From Rheinheimera pacifica (GTDB lineage Bacteria; Pseudomonadota; Gammaproteobacteria; Enterobacterales; Alteromonadaceae), in NCBI RefSeq assembly GCF_900108485.1, contig NZ_FNXF01000018.1:29315-93314 (forward strand): DNA of 64,000 nucleotides, read 5' to 3'. This document shows, piece by piece, positions 9,599-17,475 of the stretch. A program made the translations under genes and the position numbers. The notes beneath the pieces are model-generated. The model saw only the letters and a list, made by a program, of their open reading frames with translations, did not search any database and was not told the origin of the DNA. Positions within the stretch are counted from its first letter, which is position 1. Each line of letters opens with the position of its first letter.

Positions 9599-10372
9599 TT
9601 ATTCACTTATCAGCTTTTGAATTGCTATATTTTCTCTCAAAATGATATTTCTTGTAGTCTGAAATTCCTTTGATGGATAAGAGGACCAAAAAACAGCAAA
9701 TTTTGCAAGTCGCTCAATATCATTAGTTTTTCTAGCCTGTTTAACTTGCCTTTCAAAACCAAAGAATATTTCTCTACGAGCAGCGCAAAGTCTTGAACAG
9801 TTTAAATTCAATACTTCAAGTGTTTTCCTAACTAAATTTAACGTCGAATCGTGTTTGTTATGTTCAATATTATTAGATTCACAATATTGAACATTAGCGA
9901 ACAATTCGCCCGAAGATTTATCGAATGAAAAGAAATTATGCTCATGCGGAAGGTGTAGAGGATTAATAATTACGCCACTCCAGTCTCTATTGAGATGTCT
10001 ATACTTGGTCTCGAGACGAGCTTTGTGAGCATCACAGCTAAGATTTTCAGGAAGCCTGTAACCACGCAACTCTGAATTATCATGGTCAGAGCCGCCTATG
10101 CACACGCCGAAAATATTAAACCAGTCAGTATGATGTCTTATGTTCAATGACTTAGAAACAAAGTGCTCAATACGCTTGTTTAGTGGAGTGATGCCGGTAT
10201 TGACTTCACAGTAAGCGCAAAGTTGATTTTGATCACTGAAGACTATATTTTGCACTTCTTTATAATCTTTACCACCATTCCAGTTCCGAAAACAATTCCA
10301 ATCAGCGTTAGGGTTTATACCTGAAAATATTGTTAGAGGATTGGGAGGCAACGACTTATTTATCTTGATCAA
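9599..10372 (-). CDS. ptuB: PtuB-like HNH nuclease, retron effector
   Basis: 257-residue HNH-type endonuclease. CAYC at residues 52-55, RIEHF at 67-71, and a later FGVCIGGSDHDN and LSCDAHKAR supply the zinc-binding cysteines and the catalytic His/Asn/His set. In type I retrons and in Septu systems the PtuB nuclease pairs with the PtuA ATPase and cuts nucleic acid once phage triggers the complex. The start is TTG at 10372, inside the end of ptuA (17-bp overlap) with AAGGA just before it, so translation is probably coupled to ptuA. It is AT-rich compared with the core genes. Confidence 0.85.
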   Translation of the reverse strand: MIKINKSLPPNPLTIFSGINPNADWNCFRNWNGGKDYKEVQNIVFSDQNQLCAYCEVNTGITPLNKRIEHFVSKSLNIRHHTDWFNIFGVCIGGSDHDNSELRGYRLPENLSCDAHKARLETKYRHLNRDWSGVIINPLHLPHEHNFFSFDKSSGELFANVQYCESNNIEHNKHDSTLNLVRKTLEVLNLNCSRLCAARREIFFGFERQVKQARKTNDIERLAKFAVFWSSYPSKEFQTTRNIILRENIAIQKLISE

Positions 10373-11981
10373 TTTCCTTTTCCCATTCCCGATTTTCTAT
10401 ATACTGTCTAAGCTGAACAAGAACCTCGTAGTCACTTCCAAAATTACCCTGAAGTCTACTGTATAATTCCTTTGCTCTTTCTGACTCATACTCATCTGAG
10501 TACACAAGCTTCTCATACTCGTCTAATATTTTGGTAAATTCATCTTCAGGGGGGCGAACTTCAACTTCAAAAAGATTTTTCAAAACCCAAGATGATACGG
10601 CCCCTTGTACTCCTTGAGGCGCACTATATTTTTTCCCATCTTTCAACAACCAAATATTATCACTTGATACCGCATGACAAACTTGTGGGCTATGTGTAGT
10701 TATTATGAACTGAATATTCTTAAACGTTGATTGTAACCTCGAAACAATAACCTGTTGCCACGATGGGTGAAGGTGTAGATCGATTTCATCTATTAAAACA
10801 ACTCCCACTCCATCTAAAGGGTTATCACGTTCCGGATTTAGTAATGTAAGTCTTCTTGCAATATCGGCAACTAACGCGAGCAAGCTCTTTTCACCTTGCG
10901 ATAGTTGCAATACGCTTAACTGCTCATTATTCTTTTTAATACTCAAATCTAAAGGATTTCTCTGAATTTTCAAATCCGAAAATCCAGGTAAAAAATTATA
11001 TATAGCATCCTTAACAAAATTAAGCATTCTCTCATTTGTATTCTCTGTTGAAATAGAGTTAAGCCTACTACGCAATTCTTCAATATCTTTTCTATACTTA
11101 TCGATAGTAGATTTAACATTATCATTTAGATTTTCAAATTCAGAAAATATAGACTGCAATAACGGACTATTTAATTCAGCTTCTTTCTCGGAAATTTTTA
11201 TCTTTATTTCATTTAGACTATTTTCGTTTTTCTCTTCTGTAACCTCTTTGAACCACTTAAAAAACAAACGAAAATCGGCTTTTCCGGTTAGACTTTTACT
11301 ATATCCTCTAGCTTTACTCCAAATATAGCTATCAAGTATCTCCTCTGACTTTTCTATGTCTTTTGTAGTGACATCATTTGCCCTTTCTACGTTATATGAA
11401 GCAAGTAAAGGCAGAGGAAAGTTATCAGTCGTTGAGTTTGCAATTCTAAAGATGTTACCCAAATCATTAAGATCTGTAAATCTGCTTTTCCTTATTGTTT
11501 GACTCAAAGGTCTGCTTTGCGACAACTCCACACCAACATTTAATTCATCGATTAAAAAATTAATTGCTATAGTTGAATATTCTGATTTTGATTTTATTTC
11601 TAATTCGTCAATCTGATCACCATTATATGATCTAGTAGTAAGCCTTGAAGAAAGATGACTAAGTGTCTTTTGTATAGCTTCCAGAATAGTAGATTTACCT
11701 GAACCATTATTACCAACAAGGATAGTGCAGCCGTGTTTATTCAACTGCAAATCTACGTCACCAAACCCTTTAAAATTAATCAGTCTAACAGAGCTAATTC
11801 TGAACGTATAATTATCAAGTTGCTTAATGAATTTACTCTTAAAATAATCAGCCTTTTCAGAGTCCTTATCTACACCAATCCCTTCGTCGTACATTTTAAA
11901 CAATTGATAAGATGCAGAAAACTCGCCCGCGTCTGACTTTAAAAAAAGCTTTTTATGCTTAGCGATTTCATTCATGACCAT
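10356..11981 (-). CDS. ptuA: PtuA-like AAA/ABC-type ATPase, retron effector
   Basis: 541-residue SMC/ABC-like ATPase. Walker A GNNGSGKST is at residues 90-98, and a long predicted coiled coil rich in Lys/Glu runs from about 250 to 310. The ABC signature region LSQGEKSLLAL is near 350, Walker B VVLIDEIDLHLHPSW near 390, and the switch region TTHSP near 425. Residues 19-50 (SYQLFKMYDEGIGVDKDSEKADYF) look like one Sel1-type repeat placed before the ATPase. In Septu and type I retrons PtuA holds PtuB; in retrons the msDNA-RT complex is thought to restrain them. It starts 1 bp after the RT stop and overlaps ptuB, so the three genes form one operon. Confidence 0.88.
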   Translation of the reverse strand: MVMNEIAKHKKLFLKSDAGEFSASYQLFKMYDEGIGVDKDSEKADYFKSKFIKQLDNYTFRISSVRLINFKGFGDVDLQLNKHGCTILVGNNGSGKSTILEAIQKTLSHLSSRLTTRSYNGDQIDELEIKSKSEYSTIAINFLIDELNVGVELSQSRPLSQTIRKSRFTDLNDLGNIFRIANSTTDNFPLPLLASYNVERANDVTTKDIEKSEEILDSYIWSKARGYSKSLTGKADFRLFFKWFKEVTEEKNENSLNEIKIKISEKEAELNSPLLQSIFSEFENLNDNVKSTIDKYRKDIEELRSRLNSISTENTNERMLNFVKDAIYNFLPGFSDLKIQRNPLDLSIKKNNEQLSVLQLSQGEKSLLALVADIARRLTLLNPERDNPLDGVGVVLIDEIDLHLHPSWQQVIVSRLQSTFKNIQFIITTHSPQVCHAVSSDNIWLLKDGKKYSAPQGVQGAVSSWVLKNLFEVEVRPPEDEFTKILDEYEKLVYSDEYESERAKELYSRLQGNFGSDYEVLVQLRQYIENREWEKEIDQDK

Positions 11982-11982
11982 T

Positions 11983-12921
11983 TCAGCCTTCAGAGGAGTA
12001 TTTATTTATTAATTCCAATGTCGTTACCCCGTATTTTTTTTGAAGCTTGCGAATAAATCCAACATCGACATGTCTTGCATAAGATATTAAACCTTTAAGA
12101 TGATATATGTCAGATATGTCTAACTTGCCAAACTTGAACTTATGAGTAAGCGCTGATATATATCTTTTCTTATCTCGACCGATTGAAATTTTATTATCAT
12201 TAGTAAGTGTAACACCAGTCACTCGGCGGTTATGGGCCTTCGAAGAGAATATTGTCTTTAACTCATTAACATTCATTTTGTTACTAAAATTATTTCGCAA
12301 CAATCTTCTTACGTCCGCCATGACACTAAAAATCACGTCTTTCTCTTTTGTCGAAAAAGTCATATCATCAGCATATCTAGTGTAAGAAACCCCCTTCTTA
12401 TCACATATTATTGAAATATCATTATCAAATTTTGACATTATTACATTTGATATAAATGGTGAACTAGGAGCTCCAATACTCAGTATCAGGCGTCCATTTT
12501 TTCTTCTCGATCTATTCCAAAAAAAAATTTGCTCTAAAACGTATTTATCAACATCATTTATCTCTATGTGTTGTTGCTTAAGTGTCTTAAATAGCATATG
12601 AGGTGTAATACTATTGAAAAAGTTTTCTAAATCAACCTTCAGCAAGTAACTCGAGTTTACATGTGATAATGCATTTTCTTTTACGCCCTTACCTATTCTG
12701 TAAGCCGCTGCGTTGGGGTGAATTTTAACGTGCGGCTCTATTAATCCCACCAAAGTCTTTTGAATTTTTTTTAGGGTAGGTGTAGGTTGCGCAATAGTTC
12801 TGAAACCTATTGTCCTTTTAGGAATTTTATATACTTTATAGTGGAGTGGTGGTTTCGAGCTAAGAAACGCGTCAAAATCACAGAATTCAGCCTTAAGTAT
12901 TCCGTATATTCCTGATTTCAT
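11983..12921 (-). CDS. retron reverse transcriptase
   Basis: 312-residue retron-type RNA-directed DNA polymerase that copies the msd part of its own RNA into msDNA. Motif A LLKVDLENFFNSI is at about 93-105 and the catalytic YADD at 183-186. The retron-specific VTG motif (RRVTGVTL) is at 234-236, and PNAAAY at about 69-74 fits the NAxxH-type region. It lacks the maturase and endonuclease domains of group II intron RTs. ATG at 12921. It lies directly downstream of the structured RNA at 12975-13156 and upstream of ptuAB, the usual order of a type I retron. Confidence 0.95.
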   Translation of the reverse strand: MKSGIYGILKAEFCDFDAFLSSKPPLHYKVYKIPKRTIGFRTIAQPTPTLKKIQKTLVGLIEPHVKIHPNAAAYRIGKGVKENALSHVNSSYLLKVDLENFFNSITPHMLFKTLKQQHIEINDVDKYVLEQIFFWNRSRRKNGRLILSIGAPSSPFISNVIMSKFDNDISIICDKKGVSYTRYADDMTFSTKEKDVIFSVMADVRRLLRNNFSNKMNVNELKTIFSSKAHNRRVTGVTLTNDNKISIGRDKKRYISALTHKFKFGKLDISDIYHLKGLISYARHVDVGFIRKLQKKYGVTTLELINKYSSEG

Positions 12922-12944
12922 TCTGACTTCTTTAAAGTAAAATT

Positions 12945-12968
12945 GCGATGCAGGAATACCTGCATCGC
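12945..12968 (-). promoter_or_regulatory. perfect hairpin between retron ncRNA and RT start
   Basis: GCGATGCAGG and CCTGCATCGC form a 10-bp perfect stem with a 4-base loop, 24 bp before the RT ATG and 6 bp beyond the proposed end of the ncRNA. It could act as a processing, attenuation or translation-control element between msr-msd and the RT. Confidence 0.5.
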
Positions 12969-12974
12969 TGGAAC

Positions 12975-13156
12975 GCTCTTTACTAGTTAGCCGCGGAACA
13001 AAATTTTTGATCCGAAAGGCGAAGTGAGGGACGAACTACGAATTGAGGCTCAAAAATTTTGTTCCGCAACCGCAAATCTGCCCAATAATTTAGAGTTCGG
13101 CGCAACGCCGAACTAGATCAATCCTTGCAGGACTAATCCTGAAAACACTAAAGAGC
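12975..13156 (-). ncRNA. retron msr-msd non-coding RNA
   Basis: Reading the minus strand, GCTCTTTA (13156-13149) and TAAAGAGC (12982-12975) are exact 8-bp complements and are proposed as a1/a2. The G at 13148 just after a1, in the context TTTAG, is the best candidate branching guanosine. Next comes an msr hairpin with 9-bp arms AGTTCGGCG/CGCCGAACT (13094-13114). The msd is a long stem with perfect 18-bp arms (13050-13067 with 12993-13010) and a 39-base loop. The order msr, msd, a2, then RT is that of known retrons. The exact 5' end and msDNA length cannot be fixed by eye. Confidence 0.82.
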
Positions 13157-13323
13157 CCGAAAAGTCTATACCAACCGCTGCAAGCATTCAATGAGAGTGA
13201 CGTAATTACATTCGCTGATACAGGAATAAACTTCCGTCACAAGGTGAGGTTGCTTTTTGCAGCAAGTGAGTTTGCCATTTTTACGTTAGAGTACCGCCAC
13301 TTTGTTCAAGTAAGGGCCTGTCG

Positions 13324-13488
13324 ATGGATAAACAACATTTATATACCGACGACGAAGTAAAAATTTTACCAGCGTGGCATCAACACGCCTCGCTGGAAAC
13401 TGAGCGTGCTTTAAAAGGAGGGAAAGAGATAATACTTTGCTGGCAACAAGCTAAAAAGCTGCTGCGCAAGCAAATGCAGCAACCATAG
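13324..13488 (+). CDS. small hypothetical protein (54 aa)
   Basis: ATG-to-TAG frame of 54 codons starting MDKQHLYTDDEVKILPAW, with a basic C-terminal helix (CWQQAKKLLRKQMQQ). Its second half is duplicated, in broken form, at 14883-15046. It lies inside the retron inverted repeats but on the opposite strand. No family recognised. It may itself be a 3'-truncated relic, since the homologous copy continues past this stop. Confidence 0.35.
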   Translation: MDKQHLYTDDEVKILPAWHQHASLETERALKGGKEIILCWQQAKKLLRKQMQQP

Positions 13489-13518
13489 TCGCCAGCGAAA
13501 ATTTGGCAGACTTTAACT

Positions 13519-13543
13519 TCAGGGTCAGGTCTTGCCTTTTGCC
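13519..13543. repeat. right arm of 25-bp inverted repeat bounding the retron cassette
   Basis: Reverse complement of 9539-9563 with one mismatch. It sits 363 bp outside the a1 end of the retron RNA. Together the two arms enclose about 4.0 kb containing the whole retron operon. Confidence 0.7.
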
Positions 13544-13582
13544 ACCGAATACTCTTGCCGGTATATCAGCCCTAGAACAACC

Positions 13583-13630
13583 ACCACTTTTACCTTAAAC
13601 TTAAACACCGTCAAGCATTTAAATCGGCAA
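13583..13630. repeat. dispersed repeat, copy 1
   Basis: 25 bases beginning ACCACTTTTACC (13583-13607) are identical to 16881-16905, and the similarity continues weakly to about 13630/16925. Both copies lie just downstream of a gene or insertion boundary. Nature unknown. Confidence 0.5.
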
Positions 13631-13670
13631 AGCCTTTTGCTGATATTGATAACCGACAGCCCAGGTAGAC

Positions 13671-13979
13671 CTAACCAGGCTGGGCGTGATTGATTGTTTG
13701 CACAGTAATTTGCAGCCCCAGCGCTTTGGCTACTTTAGCAACAGTAGCAAAGGTTGGGTTACCGTCCGGCGAAAAAGCTTTATACAGCCCTTCGCGGCTA
13801 ATACCGGTATCACGCGCCAGCTGGCTCATGTTTTTCGCTTTGGCAATTACACCTAACGCATGCACAATAAACGCCGGATCATCACCCGCTTCTTCAATAC
13901 AGGCTTCAAGATACAACTGAATATCTTCGTCAGTTTTTAAATGCTCTGCGCTGTTCCAGCGCATGGTTTTAATAGCCAT
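13671..13979 (-). CDS. HigA-like addiction-module antidote protein
   Basis: 102-residue DNA-binding protein of the putative addiction-module antidote type (TIGR02684-like). The N-terminal half has HLKTDEDIQLYLEACIEEAGDDPAF; the helix-turn-helix is MSQLARDTGISREGLYKAFS, followed by GNPTFATVAKVAKALGLQI. Such antitoxins are normally encoded next to a RelE/HigB-type toxin. No toxin is recognisable on either side, so this is an orphan antitoxin or a regulator. It lies 38 bp downstream of another HTH gene on the same strand. Confidence 0.8.
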   Translation of the reverse strand: MAIKTMRWNSAEHLKTDEDIQLYLEACIEEAGDDPAFIVHALGVIAKAKNMSQLARDTGISREGLYKAFSPDGNPTFATVAKVAKALGLQITVQTINHAQPG

Positions 13980-14017
13980 AACCTACACCTCAGCCCATAT
14001 CGTTTGACTACAGCAGT

Positions 14018-14341
14018 TTACGCCACTGATTTGGCAATATTCTGCGCAACAACATAGGCTTTGTACTGGGCGTCAATTCGAAAAAACACCTCTACCGGCG
14101 CGTTATAAACCCGCTTTATCTTGGTAGCCAGGTCAATGCTTAACTCACTTTCACCGTTGATAAAACGGGTGATGGTAGATTTGGCTACATTTAGATCGCG
14201 GGCGGCATCAGCAGCTGTCAGGTTTTTACGCTGCAGATAGCGTTTAAAATGTGCGCCGGCCCCTTTTGGCGGGCCAATCAGGCCCTTCTCGCGCAGGTTT
14301 TCACTAGTCAGTAATTCAGTACTGTTTTTCATTTCATTCAT
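14018..14341 (-). CDS. XRE/HigA-type HTH regulator
   Basis: 107 residues with a Cro/C1-type HTH: HFKRYLQRKNLTAADAARDLNVAKSTITRFINGESELSIDLATKI, the pattern of VapI/HigA antitoxins that repress their own promoter. A second in-frame ATG at 14332 has better spacing from AAAGG upstream than the first; either start is possible. It lies between the antidote-like gene and an unknown gene on the same strand, all in the accessory region beside the retron. Confidence 0.75.
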   Translation of the reverse strand: MNEMKNSTELLTSENLREKGLIGPPKGAGAHFKRYLQRKNLTAADAARDLNVAKSTITRFINGESELSIDLATKIKRVYNAPVEVFFRIDAQYKAYVVAQNIAKSVA

Positions 14342-14397
14342 TACCTTTGCAAATAAAGTGCATTGAAATTACGCAACCCACTTAGTGTAAACACAAC

Positions 14398-14676
14398 TTA
14401 GCCGCAGCGTATAAGCTCTATCAGCAGCATTTCTTCGCCTTCACTTTGCCCAAGCAGTCCTGCTACCACAAACTGAAAATTTTCCTTTATCGACACACTG
14501 AAACTGTTGCCCTCTAACACCATATCGCCCAGCAAGACCTCTTTGGCTTCCTGCAGTGATATCGCATTAACAAGAATATCAATTACGTCTGTTACTTCCT
14601 CCCGCGCAAGCGCGGACAGGCTATTGATAGCTGCCGCTGTACTTGCTTCCTTTCCCGGTTTAACAACTACCCGCAA
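14398..14676 (-). CDS. hypothetical protein (92 aa)
   Basis: TTG start at 14676 with the strong Shine-Dalgarno AAGGAGGTGA upstream, which makes translation likely. It is acidic, mostly helical, with no membrane segment. It is first in a three-gene minus-strand group with two HTH proteins, the position a toxin would take. The sequence shows no RelE/HigB features that I can recognise, so no function is assigned. Confidence 0.5.
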   Translation of the reverse strand: MRVVVKPGKEASTAAAINSLSALAREEVTDVIDILVNAISLQEAKEVLLGDMVLEGNSFSVSIKENFQFVVAGLLGQSEGEEMLLIELIRCG

Positions 14677-14882
14677 TAGTCACCTCCTTGTTCGCGGTCT
14701 TTATCAGCGACATGAATATTCTAGACTCAAGTTGCGCAACCCGCAACCACGGATAGCATTTTGATCGCGACTAAGCAGCTGGTGGTTTGAGTTATCAACC
14801 GCTGTTGCTGCGCTTCAGGCAGCTTATTTACTCCGAACAGACATTGCAGCAGACAGCAAATGCCGTCAAAGAAGGGCCTTGC
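14677..14882. other. intergenic, nothing recognised
   Basis: AT-balanced sequence without a supported ORF, hairpin with T-run or repeat. It separates the HTH group from the gene remnant. The promoter of the HTH group should lie here. Confidence 0.4.
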
Positions 14883-15046
14883 TGGAAACTTAGCGCTCAG
14901 TAAAAGAGGGGAAAGAGGTAATGCTTTGCTGGCAGCAAGCTAAAAAGCTACTGCGTAAGCAAATGCAGCAACGAGCACCGCCAGAGAAAATTTGGCATGT
15001 TGATTTACGCTTGATTGGCTCTTTACCTGGTAACTTGGAGCTGTAG
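14883..15046 (+). pseudogene. broken duplicate of the 13324-13488 gene
   Basis: The DNA from about 14883 to 14998 matches 13393-13507 closely. In frame it reads LET, a stop codon, then CWQQAKKLLRKQMQQ as in the first copy, and continues past that copy's stop to IWHVDLRLIGSLPGNLEL. The early stop and lack of a start show decay. From 15047 to 15274 the sequence is AT-rich with no gene seen, and should hold the promoter of the next gene. Confidence 0.55.
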
Positions 15047-15274
15047 GATAAAAGCTTTTACTATCACGTCAGTCATTGTTTATCGGCTTAAAAGCAGTGG
15101 CACTCCCCCCAATCACGCTTTCTTTCACCTTAGAGACTGTCATATTTTTTTACAGTTGATAAAATTTAGAAAATTAAAATACAAAGACCAATTAATTATC
15201 AACAACTTAATCCTATGGCAAGATAACTGCATATTAACAATTGCCATTTTTTAAAACAATTAGGTTATCTGATT

Positions 15275-15892
15275 ATGAAAAATTTCAATCTTGCTGTTTT
15301 AACCATTACGTTCTTGTTAGCTTTTACCTCACGTAGCATCAATGCAGCCATTATAGTGTTTGACTCATCCATTCACCGTACAAACAGTTTCAGTTATTCT
15401 TTAGACGAGGGGGCATTTACTGCTGACTTTTTTAATCCCGTTAACGAAGCTGATGGAAGAGGTTTTTGGTATTTCGAACGTGGCCTTTTTATCGGATCTT
15501 CTGCTACCACTCTCTCCTTTGATGTGATGTTCAACCAAGACGTTGTTTGGAGTGAATATGACCGGCTTTTCTTTACTGACGAAGAAGATCTTGGGGTGAC
15601 ACTTGTCGGCAATGGCGTATCTATTTCCAATCTTTTTCAGGGGTCAACTAATGGCACAAATTCATTTGTTTCGCCGATAACATTTCTTGCTAATGAAGTT
15701 TACCGCTTTACGTCGAACTACCACTGTGAGTTCAGCGTTTGCGGCGGCTACGTCGTAAATAACTTGGTGATTAACTTAGCAGAACAAAATGCAGATGAAG
15801 TTCCCGCACCTTCAACACTAATCTTACTGATAATGGGTCTGGCTAGCATTCGCTTAGCTCGCCGCAAAAACACGTCTTGCAAACCCCTCTGA
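15275..15892 (+). CDS. PEP-CTERM-type secreted protein
   Basis: 205 residues. A signal peptide (MKNFNLAVLTITFLLAFTSR..NA) is followed by a beta-rich exported domain with a cysteine pair near 155-160. The C-terminal sorting signal is PAPSTLILLIMGLASIRLARRK: a proline motif with PAP in place of PEP, one membrane span and an Arg cluster. Such proteins are cut and anchored or released by exosortase. No exosortase is in this window. Function of the mature domain unknown. Confidence 0.75.
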   Translation: MKNFNLAVLTITFLLAFTSRSINAAIIVFDSSIHRTNSFSYSLDEGAFTADFFNPVNEADGRGFWYFERGLFIGSSATTLSFDVMFNQDVVWSEYDRLFFTDEEDLGVTLVGNGVSISNLFQGSTNGTNSFVSPITFLANEVYRFTSNYHCEFSVCGGYVVNNLVINLAEQNADEVPAPSTLILLIMGLASIRLARRKNTSCKPL

Positions 15893-16086
15893 GTTTGCCG
15901 AAGCAATGCGGGCAGAGTCATTGATATTATTGCAATTACTATTTTCTTTTAAAATCAATGACTCTTACCCTTTTTACTAACGCAGATTGGGCTACGTACA
16001 ACTTTCACCAACCTTCATCGCCGTTTGCTTTAACCCTGCTATCCGCTAAGCTGCTTTACACCCTTTAACCTGGTGCCGGATAGACC

Positions 16087-16863
16087 ATGCGTATGCTGTT
16101 TACTCTGACAGGCTATGTGCTGGCGGGCTATTGCCTGCTGTGTTTATTGCTGTATCTGCTGCAGCGGCAGTTGATTTATTTCCCCGTGCCGGCACAGTTA
16201 CCGCCAACCGAGCCGCTGTTGCTGCAACAAGCAGATGCCACTGTGCTGGTAAGCCAAAAGCCGCGCGAAACCAGCCAGGCGCTGCTGTATTTTGGCGGCA
16301 ATGCCGAGGATGTTAGTGTGGCTTTGCCGGAGTTTGCTGCGGCGTTTCCCAACCATGCTATTTATCTTATGCACTATCGTGGTTATGGCGGCAGTTCCGG
16401 CAAGCCTTCGGAGCAGGCACTGGTAGCGGATGCGCTGGCGCTATATGACCAGCTGCAGACTAAACATAGTGATATTACTGTGCTGGGCCGCAGCTTAGGT
16501 TCTGGCGTAGCGGTGCAACTGGCGGCACAGCGTAAGGTAGCGCAACTGGTGTTAATTACCCCGTTTGACAGCCTTAGCGCCCTGGCACGGCGGCAGTTTC
16601 CGCTATTTCCGGTTAAGTGGTTGCTAAAAGATACCTACAACTCTGTGGCCTATGCGCCTGGCATTTACAGCCCCACGCTGATCTTGCTGGCAGAACAAGA
16701 TGAAATTATCGGCCGGGCCCACAGCGAGGCGCTGTATCAGGCGTTTGCGCCCGGTATTGCCAGAGTAAAAAGCTATAGCGGCAGCCACAATAGTGAACTA
16801 GCGGCCAGCCAGCTTGCTGCCTGGCTTGCTACTGCAACACCTTCAGCCGCATTATCAAATTAG
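16087..16863 (+). CDS. membrane-anchored alpha/beta hydrolase
   Basis: 258 residues. An N-terminal membrane anchor (about 4-26) ends with LQRQLIYFP, typical of the YfhR/BEM46-like group. Next come an oxyanion region (LLYFGGNAEDV), the nucleophile elbow GRSLGSG (Ser near 138), an Asp in LLAEQDEII and a C-terminal His in SYSGSHNSEL, giving a full Ser-Asp-His triad. The active domain is probably periplasmic; substrate unknown. ATG at 16087. Confidence 0.82.
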   Translation: MRMLFTLTGYVLAGYCLLCLLLYLLQRQLIYFPVPAQLPPTEPLLLQQADATVLVSQKPRETSQALLYFGGNAEDVSVALPEFAAAFPNHAIYLMHYRGYGGSSGKPSEQALVADALALYDQLQTKHSDITVLGRSLGSGVAVQLAAQRKVAQLVLITPFDSLSALARRQFPLFPVKWLLKDTYNSVAYAPGIYSPTLILLAEQDEIIGRAHSEALYQAFAPGIARVKSYSGSHNSELAASQLAAWLATATPSAALSN

Positions 16864-16880
16864 CCAGCCTCAAAACAGCT

Positions 16881-16925
16881 ACCACTTTTACCTTAAACTT
16901 AAACAGCGCAAAGAATTTAAACCGC
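16881..16925. repeat. dispersed repeat, copy 2
   Basis: Same 25-bp core as at 13583-13607, lying 17 bp past the hydrolase stop. Confidence 0.5.
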
Positions 16926-16926
16926 C

Positions 16927-17475
16927 TTATACGGGTTTTGCCGGCCCGGTGCGGTATTTACGCCAACCTGCTACCACAGTTGCAATGACAAAACGGCTAA
17001 GCCAGGACAGCAGTGCTAACGCGGCGGCTATCATCAGCGGCAGTATGCCGCCGAAGGTAAACGTCATCGCCACGACAAAGCCACTGATATAGTGCAGCCG
17101 GTAAAGCGGAAACAACACGGCACAGGGCAGTAAGCCGAAAAACAGCAGTGTTGTTATTGTCATCTGGCCCAGCGCAAAACTGGCGGCAAACACCGCACCG
17201 TAGCAGGCGGCGCCGATAAGCCCCGGCAATAAGCTGACCGGTACTGTCGCCAGGCGCGATATATGCGCCGGTTGGCGCTGCGCATAGGTTGCCAGCGCTA
17301 AACCCAGCAGCGGCAAAGTGATAAGTTCAAACCAGTTTGAAATCGCCGGCAGCGTGGCGTCATTGAATAAATGATGGCTTTGCACGCCAGTGGACAGATG
17401 TTCAATCGTCAGATGCATAGCTGCCAGCAGCAAGGCTACCAGCGGCAACAATACGGCCCTCCGGTAGGCGCTCAT
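16927..17475 (-). CDS. hypothetical inner-membrane protein
   Basis: 182 residues with about five hydrophobic spans and a basic C-terminus. No family recognised. Its start overlaps the stop of the upstream DUF4386-like gene by 4 bp (ATGA-type), so the two are translated together and probably work together. Confidence 0.65.
   Translation of the reverse strand: MSAYRRAVLLPLVALLLAAMHLTIEHLSTGVQSHHLFNDATLPAISNWFELITLPLLGLALATYAQRQPAHISRLATVPVSLLPGLIGAACYGAVFAASFALGQMTITTLLFFGLLPCAVLFPLYRLHYISGFVVAMTFTFGGILPLMIAAALALLSWLSRFVIATVVAGWRKYRTGPAKPV

Noticed and set aside
11983..12921. Group II intron or abortive-infection type RT as alternative for the retron RT
   Set aside because: No maturase or HNH domain, the VTG motif is present, and a structured ncRNA lies directly upstream.
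15015..15254. AT-rich plus-strand ORF before the PEP-CTERM gene
   Set aside because: It starts within the duplicated gene debris in another frame and has no recognisable features.
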